From Pandoraea horticolens (GTDB lineage Bacteria; Pseudomonadota; Gammaproteobacteria; Burkholderiales; Burkholderiaceae): a stretch of 64,000 nucleotides of DNA. Each line of letters opens with the position of its first letter. Position 1 is the stretch's first letter. The position numbers were made by a program, and so were the translations under genes. Of the stretch, positions 39,596 through 49,929 are shown in pieces. The notes under the pieces are model-generated. The model ran no database searches, was not told where the DNA came from, and saw only the letters and a program-made list of their open reading frames with translations. The stretch lies in the NCBI RefSeq assembly GCF_902459555.1, contig NZ_CABPSM010000025.1:1-64000 (forward strand). The letters run 5' to 3'.

Positions 39596-41464
39596 ATGCC
39601 TCAATACCGTTCCCGCACCTCCACCCACGGCCGCAACATGGCCGGTGCCCGCGCCCTGTGGCGTGCCACCGGCATGAAAGACGACGACTTCGGCAAGCCG
39701 ATCATCGCCGTAGTGAACTCCTTCACGCAGTTCGTGCCGGGTCACGTGCACCTGCGCGACCTGGGCACCGTCGTGGCCAAGGAAATCGAGGCGGCCGGCG
39801 GCGTGGCCAAGGAATTCAACACCATCGCCGTCGACGACGGCATCGCCATGGGCCACGGCGGCATGCTGTACTCGCTGCCGTCGCGCGAACTGATCGCCGA
39901 CTCGGTGGAATACATGGTCAATGCGCACTGCGCCGACGCCATGGTCTGCATCTCCAACTGCGACAAGATCACCCCGGGCATGCTCATGGCCGCGATGCGC
40001 CTGAACATTCCGGTCGTATTCGTCTCGGGCGGCCCGATGGAAGCGGGCAAGGTCAAGTCGGGCGACGGACAGGTGATCGCCAAGATCGACCTGATCGACG
40101 CCATGATCAAGGCGGCCGACCCGAAGGTGAGCGATGCCGAAGTCGCGGAAGTCGAGCGCAGCGCCTGCCCGACGTGCGGCTCATGCTCAGGCATGTTCAC
40201 CGCCAACTCGATGAACTGCCTGACCGAAGCCATCGGGCTCGCCCTGCCGGGCAACGGCACCATCGTCGCCACGCACGCCTGGCGCCGCGGCCTGTTCGAG
40301 CAGGCCGGCCGTCTCGTGGTCGATCTGTGCCGTCGCTACTATCAGGAAGACGACGCCTCGGTCCTGCCGCGTAACGTCGCCACCAAGGCCGCCTTCGAAA
40401 ACGCCATGGCGCTCGACGTCGCCATGGGCGGCTCGACCAACACGGTGCTGCATTTGCTCGCCGCCGCGCAGGAAGCCGGTGTCGACTTCACGATGTCCGA
40501 CATCGACCGCATCTCGCGCAAGGTACCGTGCCTGTGCAAGGCCGCACCGGCGACCGACAAGTACCACATCGAAGACGTGCATCGCGCGGGCGGGATTATC
40601 GGCATTCTGGGCGAACTCGCGCGCGGCGGTCTGCTCGACACCTCGTGCGGCAACGTGCACAGCGGCACGCTCGGCGAAGCCATCGCCAAGTGGGACGTGG
40701 CAGGCGGTGCAGGGGATAGGGCGCACACGTTCTACAGCGCCGCCCCCGGTGGCGTACCCACGACCATCGCGTTCAGCCAGTCGTCGACCTACCCGTCGCT
40801 CGACCTGAACCGCGAAACCGGTTGCATCCGCGACAAGGCGCACGCCTATACGAAGGACGGCGGTCTGGCTGTGCCGTACGGCAACCTCGCCGAGAAGGGC
40901 TGCATCGTGAAGACGGCCGGCGTGGACGAGTCGCAGTGGGTCTTCACCGGCCGTGCCCGCGTGTTCGAGAGCCAGGACGACGCCGTCGAAGGCATTCTGG
41001 GCGACAAGGTTCAGCCGGGCGACGTGGTCGTGATTCGCTACGAAGGCCCGAAGGGCGGCCCGGGCATGCAGGAAATGCTGTACCCGACGTCGTACCTGAA
41101 GTCGAAGGGGCTGGGCAAGACCTGCGCCCTGTTCACGGACGGCCGCTTCTCGGGTGGCTCGTCGGGTCTGGTGATTGGTCACGCTTCGCCGGAAGCGGCC
41201 GAAGGCGGCACCATTGGTCTGGTCGAAGACGGCGACGTGATCGAGATCGACATCACCCAGCGCAAGATGCACCTGGCCGTGCCGGACGAAGAACTGGCCC
41301 GCCGCCGCGCCGCCATGGAAGCCCGCGGCGACAAGGCGTGGCAGCCTGTGGATCGTCAGCGCGTCGTCTCGCAGGCCTTGCAGGCGTATGCGGCATTGGC
41401 CACCTCGGCCGACCGCGGCGCCGTGCGCGACCTGTCGCAGTTGAAACTGGGCAAGCGCGGCTGA
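39596..41464 (+). CDS. ilvD: Dihydroxy-acid dehydratase, long E. coli-type [4Fe-4S] form
   Basis: A 622-residue enzyme of valine, leucine and isoleucine synthesis that dehydrates 2,3-dihydroxy-acids. It opens [20 protein letters not shown], as in E. coli IlvD. Fe-S ligands are in [12 protein letters not shown] and [18 protein letters not shown]; the [13 protein letters not shown] segment has no Cys. This pattern matches the oxygen-sensitive [4Fe-4S] class. The frame is open further upstream, but that part is non-conserved, so I start at 39596. Confidence 0.93.
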   Translation: MPQYRSRTSTHGRNMAGARALWRATGMKDDDFGKPIIAVVNSFTQFVPGHVHLRDLGTVVAKEIEAAGGVAKEFNTIAVDDGIAMGHGGMLYSLPSRELIADSVEYMVNAHCADAMVCISNCDKITPGMLMAAMRLNIPVVFVSGGPMEAGKVKSGDGQVIAKIDLIDAMIKAADPKVSDAEVAEVERSACPTCGSCSGMFTANSMNCLTEAIGLALPGNGTIVATHAWRRGLFEQAGRLVVDLCRRYYQEDDASVLPRNVATKAAFENAMALDVAMGGSTNTVLHLLAAAQEAGVDFTMSDIDRISRKVPCLCKAAPATDKYHIEDVHRAGGIIGILGELARGGLLDTSCGNVHSGTLGEAIAKWDVAGGAGDRAHTFYSAAPGGVPTTIAFSQSSTYPSLDLNRETGCIRDKAHAYTKDGGLAVPYGNLAEKGCIVKTAGVDESQWVFTGRARVFESQDDAVEGILGDKVQPGDVVVIRYEGPKGGPGMQEMLYPTSYLKSKGLGKTCALFTDGRFSGGSSGLVIGHASPEAAEGGTIGLVEDGDVIEIDITQRKMHLAVPDEELARRRAAMEARGDKAWQPVDRQRVVSQALQAYAALATSADRGAVRDLSQLKLGKRG

Positions 41465-41695
41465 TCCTTCGATCGGCAACGACGGGTTTGCAAGGGAGCG
41501 GCGGCTCGGAAAGTGCAATGACCGGCCGCTCCCGCGCAAGATTCGCCATGAAGTGACGTAACGGTGCAGCAGCAACGACACCCGGCGGCGTGGTCGAATT
41601 TTCGCCATGCCGCCAGCATGACAGCGTGATACAACAACGTTTGTGCGCAACGCTGCGGTAGCCGGTGGCGTGGCACATCCCCACAGGAGACCGTC

Positions 41696-43369
41696 ATGGC
41701 ATTCAACCGTCGTTCGCGAAATGTCACGCAAGGCGTGGCCCGCTCGCCCAACCGCTCGATGTACTACGCGCTGGGCTACAAGGAAGAAGATTTTGACAAT
41801 CCGATGATCGGTGTGGCCAACGGCCACTCGACGATCACCCCGTGCAACGCGGGGCTGCAACGCCTCACCGACGCCGCCGTCGAGGCCATCAAGACCCATC
41901 AGGCCAATCCGCAGACCTTCGGCACCCCGACCATTTCCGACGGCATGTCGATGGGCACGGAGGGCATGAAGTACTCGCTCGTCTCTCGCGAAGTCATCGC
42001 CGACTGTATCGAAACTGCCGTGCAGGGGCAGTGGATGGATGGCGTAGTTGTGATTGGCGGCTGCGACAAGAACATGCCGGGCGGGATGATTGCGCTGGCG
42101 CGCATCAACGTACCGGGCATCTACGTCTACGGCGGCACCATCAAGCCGGGCAACTGGAAGGGCAAGGATCTCACCATCGTCTCGTCGTTCGAGGCCGTGG
42201 GCGAGTTCACGGCCGGTCGCATGACCGAGGCCGATTTCAAGGGCATCGAGAAGAACGCCTGTCCGTCGACAGGCTCCTGCGGCGGCATGTACACGGCCAA
42301 CACGATGAGTTCGTCGTTCGAAGCGCTGGGCATGTCGTTGCTGTATTCGTCGACGATGGCCAACCCCGATCAGGAAAAGGTCGACTCTGCCGCCGAATCG
42401 GCACGGGTGCTGATCGAAGCCGTCAAGAAAGACATCAAGCCGCGCGACATCATCACCCGCAAGTCCATCGAGAACGCCGTGGCACTCATCATGGCCACGG
42501 GCGGCTCCACCAACGCCGTGCTGCACTATCTCGCCATCGCGCACGCCGCCGATGTCGAATGGAGCATCGAGGACTTCGAGCGCATTCGTGCGCGCGTGCC
42601 GGTCATCTGCGATCTGAAGCCGTCGGGCAAGTATGTGGCGACGGATCTGCACAAGGCTGGCGGCATTCCGCAAGTGCTCAAGATCCTGCTCGACGCCGGT
42701 TTGCTGCACGGCGACTGCCTGACGATCACCGGCCGGACCCTTGCCGAAGAACTGAAGGACGTGCCGTCGGTGCCGCGCGCCGATCAACACGTGATCTTCC
42801 CGATCGACAAGGCACTCTATAAGGAAGGTCACCTCGCCATCCTCAAGGGCAATCTGGCCGAGCATGGCGCTGTCGCGAAGATCACCGGCCTGAAGAATCC
42901 GGTGATCACCGGTCCGGCGCGCGTGTTCGACGACGAGCAAAGCGCGATGGAAGCGATCCTCAGCGACAAGATCCGGGCGGGCGATATTCTCGTGCTGCGC
43001 TATCTCGGCCCGAAGGGTGGTCCGGGCATGCCGGAGATGCTCGCGCCGACCTCGGCCATCATCGGCAAGGGGCTCGGCGAGACGGTCGGCTTCGTCACCG
43101 ACGGCCGGTTCTCGGGCGGAACGTGGGGCATGGTGGTCGGACACGTCGCACCGGAGGCATTCGTCGGCGGCACCATCGCCCTCGTGCACGAAGGCGACTC
43201 GATCACCATCGATGCGCACAAGCTGTTGTTGCAACTGAATGTGCCGGACGATGAACTCGCACGGCGGCGCGCGGCGTGGAAAGCACCGGCGCCGCGATAC
43301 ACGCGAGGGGTTCTGGCGAAGTACGCGGCGCTGGCTCAACCGGCCAACAAGGGCGGCGCTACAGGCTGA
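41696..43369 (+). CDS. ilvD: Dihydroxy-acid dehydratase paralogue, short [2Fe-2S]-type form
   Basis: A 557-residue IlvD/Edd-family enzyme. Cys ligands are in [25 protein letters not shown] and [17 protein letters not shown]. The Cys in ITPCNAG, absent from the gene upstream, is the hallmark of the plant and mycobacterial [2Fe-2S] class, which tolerates oxygen. It is 231 bases after the first ilvD on the same strand. It may duplicate that function under oxidative conditions or act on sugar acids instead; the first is more likely given length and motifs. Confidence 0.88.
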   Translation: MAFNRRSRNVTQGVARSPNRSMYYALGYKEEDFDNPMIGVANGHSTITPCNAGLQRLTDAAVEAIKTHQANPQTFGTPTISDGMSMGTEGMKYSLVSREVIADCIETAVQGQWMDGVVVIGGCDKNMPGGMIALARINVPGIYVYGGTIKPGNWKGKDLTIVSSFEAVGEFTAGRMTEADFKGIEKNACPSTGSCGGMYTANTMSSSFEALGMSLLYSSTMANPDQEKVDSAAESARVLIEAVKKDIKPRDIITRKSIENAVALIMATGGSTNAVLHYLAIAHAADVEWSIEDFERIRARVPVICDLKPSGKYVATDLHKAGGIPQVLKILLDAGLLHGDCLTITGRTLAEELKDVPSVPRADQHVIFPIDKALYKEGHLAILKGNLAEHGAVAKITGLKNPVITGPARVFDDEQSAMEAILSDKIRAGDILVLRYLGPKGGPGMPEMLAPTSAIIGKGLGETVGFVTDGRFSGGTWGMVVGHVAPEAFVGGTIALVHEGDSITIDAHKLLLQLNVPDDELARRRAAWKAPAPRYTRGVLAKYAALAQPANKGGATG

Positions 43370-43569
43370 TTCCGGCCGCGCCCCCGTCACGGCACACGAG
43401 GCCGTGCAGGAATTGCTGGCAGGCAGCGTCGCCTGCGTTTGCGAGAGGGGCCATAGACCCACTCGCCGGCGTCGTTCTGTCGCGCTTGGCAGCAACGACC
43501 AGGCGACCCGCAGACCAATGCTATATTGCTGCCAGACTTCCCCCACCACTCTCCGGATACGAGTCTCAA

Positions 43570-43938
43570 ATGAAGGAATTTGCCGGCAAGTCCGCCAGTG
43601 CGACGCTCGGGGCTTGGCTAATGATTGCGGCAGGCACCGCGCTCGCGCAGACGAGCGCGCTGGCCGCCGAAACGTCGGACGCGCAGGCGATGGAGAAGCT
43701 CGCCCGCGAGCGCAATTGCATGACGTGTCATGCCACCGACCGTAGGTTGCTCGCCCCGGCCTACCGGGATATCGCCAAGCGCTACGCCGGGCGAGCCGGT
43801 GCAGCCGAGGAGATCGCGCGTTCCATTGCGGACGGCAGTCACGGCAAATGGGGAAGCATTCCGATGCCCGCGAGCCCGCAGGTCGCCCCGGACGAGGCGA
43901 CCCGTCTGGCCCGCTGGATTCTCGGCATGGCGCGTTAA
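43570..43938 (+). CDS. Small periplasmic class I cytochrome c
   Basis: A 122-residue protein. A signal peptide ends near ALAAETSD. The heme site is CMTCH and the probable axial Met is in GSIPMPASP. Size and pattern fit cytochrome c-551/552. The ATG at 43570 begins the signal peptide; a longer open frame upstream is non-coding in character. Its partner oxidoreductase cannot be read from the context. Confidence 0.88.
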   Translation: MKEFAGKSASATLGAWLMIAAGTALAQTSALAAETSDAQAMEKLARERNCMTCHATDRRLLAPAYRDIAKRYAGRAGAAEEIARSIADGSHGKWGSIPMPASPQVAPDEATRLARWILGMAR

Positions 43939-43993
43939 GCTGTCAGTCCGATGGCGTTGGCCGTGACCGTCGCGTCACGCCGCCTCCGAAGCC

Positions 43994-44353
43994 TTACCCT
44001 TGTGAGCGAACCTGCCTCGCGACCTCTTCGATGACCGCTTGCCGGATACGGTCCGGCAATTGCGCCTGCAAGGCGTCGGCGACCTGTTTGCCGATCAGTT
44101 GCACCAGCCATGAGGTCTGGTCGATCAGCGCGTCGTGACAGCGGCGCTCCACCATCGTTGTGATTTCATCGGCCAGTTGCAGCGTGAGCCGGGCGCTTAC
44201 GCGCTCCGCAAACACCGCGACATCGGCCGGCACGCCGTGCTCGACCGCCGGGGCGACGGCACTCGCGTGCGGCGACGGTGTGGCTTCACCAGGCGCGAGC
44301 ACTTCGGTCAGCGTGGGAATGCCGGGGTCGGTGCGCTCGGGCTCGTTCGTCAC
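43994..44353 (-). CDS. DUF2486 family protein
   Basis: A 119-residue acidic protein. The N-terminal third is Pro/Thr-rich (PGIPTLTEVLAPGE), and the C-terminal part is helical (RLTLQLADEITTMVERRCHD and ADALQAQLPDRIRQAVIEE). It matches the DUF2486 pattern that I know from Burkholderia next to holC. It starts 2 bases after the holC stop and is surely co-transcribed with it. Its function is unknown. Confidence 0.72.
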   Translation of the reverse strand: MTNEPERTDPGIPTLTEVLAPGEATPSPHASAVAPAVEHGVPADVAVFAERVSARLTLQLADEITTMVERRCHDALIDQTSWLVQLIGKQVADALQAQLPDRIRQAVIEEVARQVRSQG

Positions 44354-44355
44354 GG

Positions 44356-44772
44356 TCAGCCTCTCTGGTCGTAGTTGTTCAGGGTGTAGCCGCGATCACG
44401 GTAGAAGCGATAGCGCTCGCGGGCGCCGGACAATTCGTCCGGCGTGCCGCCCACGATCTCGACCACCCGCTCGAAACGCGCAAAGTGCGTCGGCACGCCG
44501 GCCGCCAGATTGAGCAGCACCTGATGATGCTGAGCTTCCTCGTCGGGAGCAGCCAGCACTACGGGTGTCTGCGGGGCGAGCGGGTCGCGGGTGAAGCAAT
44601 GCGGCACGAATTCCAGCGGCGAAAACGTCCACAGCGCCTGATCGAATGCTCGCAGCACGTCGGGCTCGCCAACGACCACGAGCGTCTGCCCGGCCCCATA
44701 CACCTTGCGCGCGAACCGGCAAGCGTATTCGAGCCGGTTCGCCACATGCGTGTGAAAGTCGACGCGGGTCAC
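44356..44772 (-). CDS. holC: DNA polymerase III chi subunit
   Basis: A 138-residue clamp-loader accessory subunit that binds SSB. It begins [20 protein letters not shown], the HolC N-terminus, with FVPHCF and ERVVEIV typical later. The likely start is a GTG that overlaps the pepA stop (GTGA), showing translational coupling. No ATG exists near this position; an in-frame ATG 81 bases upstream would lie wholly inside pepA. Confidence 0.9.
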   Translation of the reverse strand: MTRVDFHTHVANRLEYACRFARKVYGAGQTLVVVGEPDVLRAFDQALWTFSPLEFVPHCFTRDPLAPQTPVVLAAPDEEAQHHQVLLNLAAGVPTHFARFERVVEIVGGTPDELSGARERYRFYRDRGYTLNNYDQRG

Positions 44773-46280
44773 CGGGCCTCGCGATCGATCAGGAACTGCG
44801 TGAGCAACGGCACCGGACGGCCTGTCGCCCCCTTGGCCGCACCGCTCTTCCATGCCGTACCGGCGATGTCGAGGTGAGCCCAGTCATACTTCTCGGTGAA
44901 GCGCGACAGGAAGCAGGCCGCCGTCACGCTGCCCGCCGGCCGCCCGCCGATGTTCGCCACGTCGGCGAAATTCGACTTGAGCTGCTCCTGATACTCCTCC
45001 TCGACCGGCAGACGCCACGCCGTGTCGCCCGTCGTGCGGCCTGCGGCGAGCAGTTCGTCGGCAAGGGCGTCGCTCTTCGAGAAGAGACCCGAGTTCACAT
45101 GGCCGAGCGCGATGATGCAGGCGCCCGTCAGTGTGGCCACGTCGATCACGGCGGCCGGCTTGAAGCGTTCCGCGTAGGTGAGCGCGTCGCACAGGATCAG
45201 GCGGCCTTCGGCGTCGGTATTCAGCACTTCGATGGTCTGGCCGGACATGCTGGTGACCACGTCGCCGGGCTTCGTCGCCTGACCGTTCGGCATATTCTCC
45301 GTAGCCGGCACAATGGCGATGACATTGAGCTTGAGGCCCATCTCGGCGACCGCGCGAATCGTCCCCAGCACGGAGCCGGCGCCGCACATGTCGTACTTCA
45401 TCTCGTCCATGCCTTCGCCCGGCTTGAGCGAGATGCCGCCCGAGTCGAAGGTCACCCCCTTGCCGACCAGCACGATAGGCGCCTGCTTGGCACCGCCGCC
45501 CTCGTACTTGAGGACGATGAATCGCGGCGGCTGCACCGAGCCACGCGCCACCGACAGGAACGACCCCATCTTGAGCGCTTCGATCTGCTTCGGGCCGAGG
45601 ATTTCGGACTTGAGTTTGAATTCGCGCGCGAGCTTCTGCGCTTCGCCGGCCAGATAGGTCGGGGTGCACACGTTGCCCGGCAGGTTGCCGAGGTCCTTGG
45701 TGAGCGCCATGCCGTTAGCGATGGCGGTGCCGCGCTTGGCCGCCAGTTTGACGGCCTTCTCGTCTTCCCGGGCAACCGCGAAGTAGACCTTGCTCAGCAC
45801 GGTAGTGGCCGGTTCGGCCTTGCTCTTCATCTGAACGAAACGGTAGGTGGCCTCGCGCAGGGCGAGCACCGAGGCGCGCACGGCCCAGGCGATGTCCTGC
45901 TTGGCGATCTTGGCTTGCGCCAGCGTCCAGATGGCGTCGGCGGCGCGCGAAGCGAGCAACGTGCGCACGGCCGCGCGCGTGGCTTCGTTGAAACCCTTTT
46001 GCGTCAACTTGTCCTCAGGGCCCAGTCCGACGAACAGCACACGTGCCGGGCTCCATCCGGCGACCTCGTGCAGCATCAGCGTGCTGCCGAGCTTGCCGTT
46101 GAGTTCGCCGCGCTTGACCATGCGTGTCAGCAGGCCCTTGCTTGCGACATCGAGCGCCTTGGCAAGCCCCGCGAGCGGCTGCTGCTCGTACACGCCGACC
46201 ACCAGACACTCCGTCTTGGCGTTGGCAAGGTCGGCCTGTCCTGCCTTGGTCGAATCGAAGGCTTTTGTGCTAAAGTCCAT
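44769..46280 (-). CDS. pepA: Leucyl aminopeptidase (PepA/M17)
   Basis: A 503-residue dimetal exopeptidase. The catalytic region includes [26 protein letters not shown] and the family signature [14 protein letters not shown]. PepA also binds DNA in E. coli, where it aids Xer recombination. GAGGAAAG precedes the ATG at 46280. It diverges from lptF, as in many gammaproteobacteria and betaproteobacteria. Confidence 0.96.
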   Translation of the reverse strand: MDFSTKAFDSTKAGQADLANAKTECLVVGVYEQQPLAGLAKALDVASKGLLTRMVKRGELNGKLGSTLMLHEVAGWSPARVLFVGLGPEDKLTQKGFNEATRAAVRTLLASRAADAIWTLAQAKIAKQDIAWAVRASVLALREATYRFVQMKSKAEPATTVLSKVYFAVAREDEKAVKLAAKRGTAIANGMALTKDLGNLPGNVCTPTYLAGEAQKLAREFKLKSEILGPKQIEALKMGSFLSVARGSVQPPRFIVLKYEGGGAKQAPIVLVGKGVTFDSGGISLKPGEGMDEMKYDMCGAGSVLGTIRAVAEMGLKLNVIAIVPATENMPNGQATKPGDVVTSMSGQTIEVLNTDAEGRLILCDALTYAERFKPAAVIDVATLTGACIIALGHVNSGLFSKSDALADELLAAGRTTGDTAWRLPVEEEYQEQLKSNFADVANIGGRPAGSVTAACFLSRFTEKYDWAHLDIAGTAWKSGAAKGATGRPVPLLTQFLIDREAR

Positions 46281-46371
46281 CGCGCTTTCCTCGGGTAAAA
46301 TTCGTACGAGCCGCAATTATCCGCTTTTTTCCGCGCTCACCCAACCGCAAGAGCACCCCAATCGCCATCAC

Positions 46372-47499
46372 ATGATTTTTCAGCGTTCCCTGCAGCGCGA
46401 GCTGAACTACACCGCCGGGGCCGTCTTCATGGTGCTGATCACCGTCATGCTCACCACCATGATGATCCGCATCCTGGGCTTCGCCGCGTCGGGGAAAGCC
46501 GATCCGCGCGACGTACTCGTGCTCATCGGCTTGGCCGTAATCGGCTACCTCGCCGTCATTCTGATCGTGACGTTATTCGTCTCGATCCTGTTCGTCCTCA
46601 CCCGTTGGTATCGCGACTCGGAGATGGTCGTGTGGTTTGCCTCGGGCCTGTCGATCACTAACTTCGTCAAGCCGGTGCTGCGCTTTGCCACGCCTTATCT
46701 GGCCGTGATCACGTTCTGCGCGCTGGTCGCGTGGCCGTGGGCGAATCTGCAGATCGCCACCCTTGAAGCCCGTTTTGCCCAGCGCGACGATGTCTCGATG
46801 ATCTCGCCGGGCCAGTTCCGCGAAAGCGCTGCGAGCCACCGGGTGTTCTTCGTCGAGACGGTCTCGCCGGACACCACCAAGGTCCACAACGTCTTCGTCT
46901 CGGGCACCGAGAACGGGAAGGTCAATGTGGTCGTCTCGAAAGACGGCCACATCGAGACGGCCAAGGACGGCAACCGCTATATCGTGCTCGAGAAAGGCCG
47001 TCGCTACGACGGTGTACCCGGTCAGCCCGATTACCGGGTCATGGAGTTCGAGCGCTACGGCGTGAAGATCGACAACCCGACGGCGGTCGACACCGACAAC
47101 ACCCCGACCAAGGGGGTGCCGACCACGCGCCTGTTCCGTGAGATTCAGAATCCGATCTTCCGCGGCGAAATCGTCTGGCGCATCGGCCTGCCCCTGCTCG
47201 CGCTCTCGCTCGTGCTGCTCGCCGTGCCGCTCGCCTATCAGAACCCGCGCCACGGCCGCACGGTCAACCTGGTCATGGCCGTGCTGATCTATCTCGGGTA
47301 CACCAACTTGCTTAGCCTGTCGCAGGCGTATGTGGCGCAGGAGCGCTTACCGCTGGCCCTCGGCGTCTGGTTACTGCACGCGCTGGCGCTCGGTGTCATC
47401 GTGCTGCTTTACTTGCGCCGTGTGCGATTCCGCGGGCTGTTCGGCCGCCGTCGCAACAATGGCACCGGCGGGGTGCGTGCATCGGGAGGAACTCGCTGA
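46372..47499 (+). CDS. lptF: LPS export ABC transporter permease LptF
   Basis: A 375-residue YjgP/YjgQ-family inner-membrane protein. It has six predicted helices around a periplasmic beta-jellyroll segment (about residues 130-250). It opens MIFQRSLQRELNYTAGAVF. With LptG and LptB it extracts LPS from the inner membrane. The ATG at 46372 starts the conserved part, although the ribosome-binding site is poor. It overlaps lptG by one base. Confidence 0.94.
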   Translation: MIFQRSLQRELNYTAGAVFMVLITVMLTTMMIRILGFAASGKADPRDVLVLIGLAVIGYLAVILIVTLFVSILFVLTRWYRDSEMVVWFASGLSITNFVKPVLRFATPYLAVITFCALVAWPWANLQIATLEARFAQRDDVSMISPGQFRESAASHRVFFVETVSPDTTKVHNVFVSGTENGKVNVVVSKDGHIETAKDGNRYIVLEKGRRYDGVPGQPDYRVMEFERYGVKIDNPTAVDTDNTPTKGVPTTRLFREIQNPIFRGEIVWRIGLPLLALSLVLLAVPLAYQNPRHGRTVNLVMAVLIYLGYTNLLSLSQAYVAQERLPLALGVWLLHALALGVIVLLYLRRVRFRGLFGRRRNNGTGGVRASGGTR

Positions 47500-48638
47500 T
47501 GCGCATTTACGAGAAATATTTCGCGCGTCAGATCTATCTCGCGTTCCTGTTCGTCTTGCTCGCGTTCGTCGGTCTGTTCGTCTTCTTCGATCTCGTGAGC
47601 GAATTGGGCGACGTCGGCCGCGGCGGTTACCGCTTCCAGCATGCCCTGGCTTACGTGCTGCTGTTCGCTCCACAGCGCATGTACGAAATCATTCCGGTCG
47701 CCTCGCTCATTGCCGCCATCTATGTCTGCGCGCAACTGGCGGGTAATTCGGAATTCACGATCTTCCGCGTCTCGGGCCTCTCAACCGGTCAGGCGCTGCG
47801 TTCCCTGCTGAAAATCGGCTTCCCGATCGTGCTCATCACCTTCGTCATCGGCGAGTATGTTGCGCCGAACGCCGAGCAGCTCGCGCAGAAGATCCGTCTG
47901 GAGGCGTTGGGCAGTTCGGTCTCGGCCGGCTTTCGCTCCGGGGTCTGGGTCAAGGACACCGTCGATCAGGACGGCTCGCGTGTCACCCGCTTCATCAATG
48001 TGGGCACGCTCAACCCGGATAACACCATCGCCAACGTTCGCATCTACGAGTTCGACGACAAGCTGCGACTCGACAGCGTACGGCTGGCGAAGCTGGGGCA
48101 GTTCGAGGCACCGAATTTCTGGAAGCTGACCGATGTGTCCGAAACGGTCATCAGCGCAACGAGCGACGCCACGGTCAGCAACGACCCGTTGCGCGCTCTG
48201 GTGCAGAGCAAGCAGGTGCATATCGAAACGGTGCAGATGCGCTCGGAACTCACGCCGCAGATTCTGTCCGTACTGATGGTCTCGCCGGACAACATGGCCA
48301 TCGGCAGTCTGTACCAGTACATCGGCCACCTGAAGGAGAACCAGCAGAACACCGACCGGTACAACCTCGCGCTCTGGCAGAAGCTGCTATACCCGTTTGC
48401 CGTCTTCGTGATGATGGCGCTGGCGCTGCCGTTCGCCTACCTGCACGCGCGGGCCGGGGCCATCGGCCTGAAGGTGTTCGGCGGAATCATGCTCGGTATG
48501 AGCTTCCAGTTGCTCAACAATCTGTTCTCGCATCTGGGCCTGCTCAACACTTGGCCGGCGTGGTTCACGGCGGCGCTACCATCGTTGCTCTATCTGGTGC
48601 TCGCGATCGCCGCGTTGCGCTGGGTGGACAAGCACTGA
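47499..48638 (+). CDS. lptG: LPS export ABC transporter permease LptG
   Basis: A 379-residue partner of LptF with the same six-helix plus periplasmic domain plan. It opens MRIYEKYFARQIYLAFLFV, and KLLYPFAVFVMMALALPFAY is characteristic near the fifth helix. TGATG coupling joins it to lptF. Confidence 0.95.
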   Translation: MRIYEKYFARQIYLAFLFVLLAFVGLFVFFDLVSELGDVGRGGYRFQHALAYVLLFAPQRMYEIIPVASLIAAIYVCAQLAGNSEFTIFRVSGLSTGQALRSLLKIGFPIVLITFVIGEYVAPNAEQLAQKIRLEALGSSVSAGFRSGVWVKDTVDQDGSRVTRFINVGTLNPDNTIANVRIYEFDDKLRLDSVRLAKLGQFEAPNFWKLTDVSETVISATSDATVSNDPLRALVQSKQVHIETVQMRSELTPQILSVLMVSPDNMAIGSLYQYIGHLKENQQNTDRYNLALWQKLLYPFAVFVMMALALPFAYLHARAGAIGLKVFGGIMLGMSFQLLNNLFSHLGLLNTWPAWFTAALPSLLYLVLAIAALRWVDKH

Positions 48639-48648
48639 GGTACAGGCC

Positions 48649-49029
48649 ATGCACGGCAAGCCCGGCGTCATTCTGTTCGCTCACGGCTCTCGCGATCCGC
48701 GCTGGGTAGAGCCTTTCGAGCGGCTGCGCGACAAGCTGAGTGCGCAGCGTCCCGATGCCGACGTGCGGCTTGCCTTTCTTGAGCTGATGACGCCGAACCT
48801 TGCCGACGCGGTGGCCAACATGGCATCGCAGGGAACATCCGAGATTACGCTGGTGCCGGTGTTTCTGGGTCAGGGCGGTCATGTGAGGCGCGATCTGCCC
48901 GCGCTCGCCGACGCATGCCGCGCCGCACACCCCGGCCTCGCGTTGCACGTGAGTGCGGCCATCGGGGAAGACGACAAGGTGCTCGACGCCCTCGCCGAGT
49001 ACTGCGGCAGGATGATCGACGGCCACTGA
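48649..49029 (+). CDS. cbiX: Short CbiX/SirB-type sirohydrochlorin chelatase
   Basis: A 126-residue single-domain chelatase. The two metal-site His are in LFAHGSRDPRW and LGQGGHVRRDLP. The small form is a homodimer that inserts iron or cobalt into sirohydrochlorin. It is 10 bases after lptG, but it faces the cobA-cys operon across a terminator, which suggests that it makes siroheme for sulfite reductase. Confidence 0.88.
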   Translation: MHGKPGVILFAHGSRDPRWVEPFERLRDKLSAQRPDADVRLAFLELMTPNLADAVANMASQGTSEITLVPVFLGQGGHVRRDLPALADACRAAHPGLALHVSAAIGEDDKVLDALAEYCGRMIDGH

Positions 49030-49065
49030 GCGCGACACGGCGGCCTGCGCTGCATCAAGGCATAA

Positions 49066-49101
49066 AAATACGGCGTCACAGGCCACTGTGACGCCGTATT
49101 T
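49066..49101. terminator. Bidirectional terminator between cbiX and cobA
   Basis: A near-perfect 16-base stem, AAATACGGCGTCACAG with CTGTGACGCCGTATTT and a 4-base loop, sits between convergent cbiX and cobA. Confidence 0.9.
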
Positions 49102-49140
49102 GCATTGACGCTCGGAAAGCGAGGTCCGAGACGATCTCGT

Positions 49141-49929
49141 TCAGGCGGCCATCGCCGCCTGCGCCGCCCAATCGTGCAACGAGGCGGCATCGGCATGTGC
49201 AAACGCCTCGCCGATGAGCAGAACGCTCGGCTGCGCCGCGTCGAACCACGACGCCGCCAACCCCTGCCGGACATCGTCCAGCGTAAGACGCACGCGCCGC
49301 TCGCGGGGCGTCGTTGCGGCTTCCACGATCGCTACGGGCGTCGATGCCGGCTTGCCTGCCGCGATCAATTCCGTCGCGATGCGCTGAGCGCTGTCACGTC
49401 CCATGTAATAGACGAGCGAATCGGCCGACGCCTGCGCCGCGATCTCCGCCGACTCGGGCGCGCGGCTTTGCGTTGCGAAGGCCACGCTACGGGCCACGCC
49501 TCGCAGCGTCAGTGAACGCCCAAGCGCCGCCGCACTGGCCAACGCGGCCGTGATACCGGGTACGACTTCTACGGGGATACCCGCCGCCTCCAGCGCGCGC
49601 AGTTCTTCGTCTGCGCGGCCGAACAGCATCGGATCGCCGCCCTTCAAGCGCACCACCAGCGCGTGGGTGCGGGCGTGATCGATCAACTGCTTGTTGATGA
49701 AGTGCTGAGCGCTCGAGTGCTTGCCGCAACGCTTGCCGACGGCGATCCGCTTGGCCTGTGCGCACAGCGCGAGCATCTCCGGCTCGACGAGCGCGTCGTG
49801 AAGCACCACGTCGGCCTGCGCCAGCAGTCGCGCGCCACGTACGGTAATCAGATCGGCTGCGCCGGGACCTGCCCCGACGAGATAGACCTTGCCCGATGCC
49901 TGACCGGCTTGCGAAGAAGTCGCCATCAT
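49141..49929 (-). CDS. cobA: Uroporphyrinogen-III C-methyltransferase
   Basis: A 262-residue SAM-dependent methylase that makes precorrin-2 for siroheme and cobalamin. Family motifs are LVGAGPGAADLITVRGARLL, VRLKGGDPMLFGRADEE and YYMGRDSAQRI. No CysG dehydrogenase domain is fused to it. TAATG coupling joins it to cysN. Confidence 0.94.
   Translation of the reverse strand: MMATSSQAGQASGKVYLVGAGPGAADLITVRGARLLAQADVVLHDALVEPEMLALCAQAKRIAVGKRCGKHSSAQHFINKQLIDHARTHALVVRLKGGDPMLFGRADEELRALEAAGIPVEVVPGITAALASAAALGRSLTLRGVARSVAFATQSRAPESAEIAAQASADSLVYYMGRDSAQRIATELIAAGKPASTPVAIVEAATTPRERRVRLTLDDVRQGLAASWFDAAQPSVLLIGEAFAHADAASLHDWAAQAAMAA

Noticed and set aside
41494-41533. Inverted repeat GGGAGCGGC ... 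GCCGCTCCC between the two ilvD genes
   Set aside because: The 22-base loop and lack of a T-run make a terminator doubtful; I could not assign another role.
40187-43549. Minus-strand open frame of about 1,120 codons opposite the two ilvD genes
   Set aside because: Antisense shadow of two well-supported dehydratases, with no recognisable domain and no plausible start.
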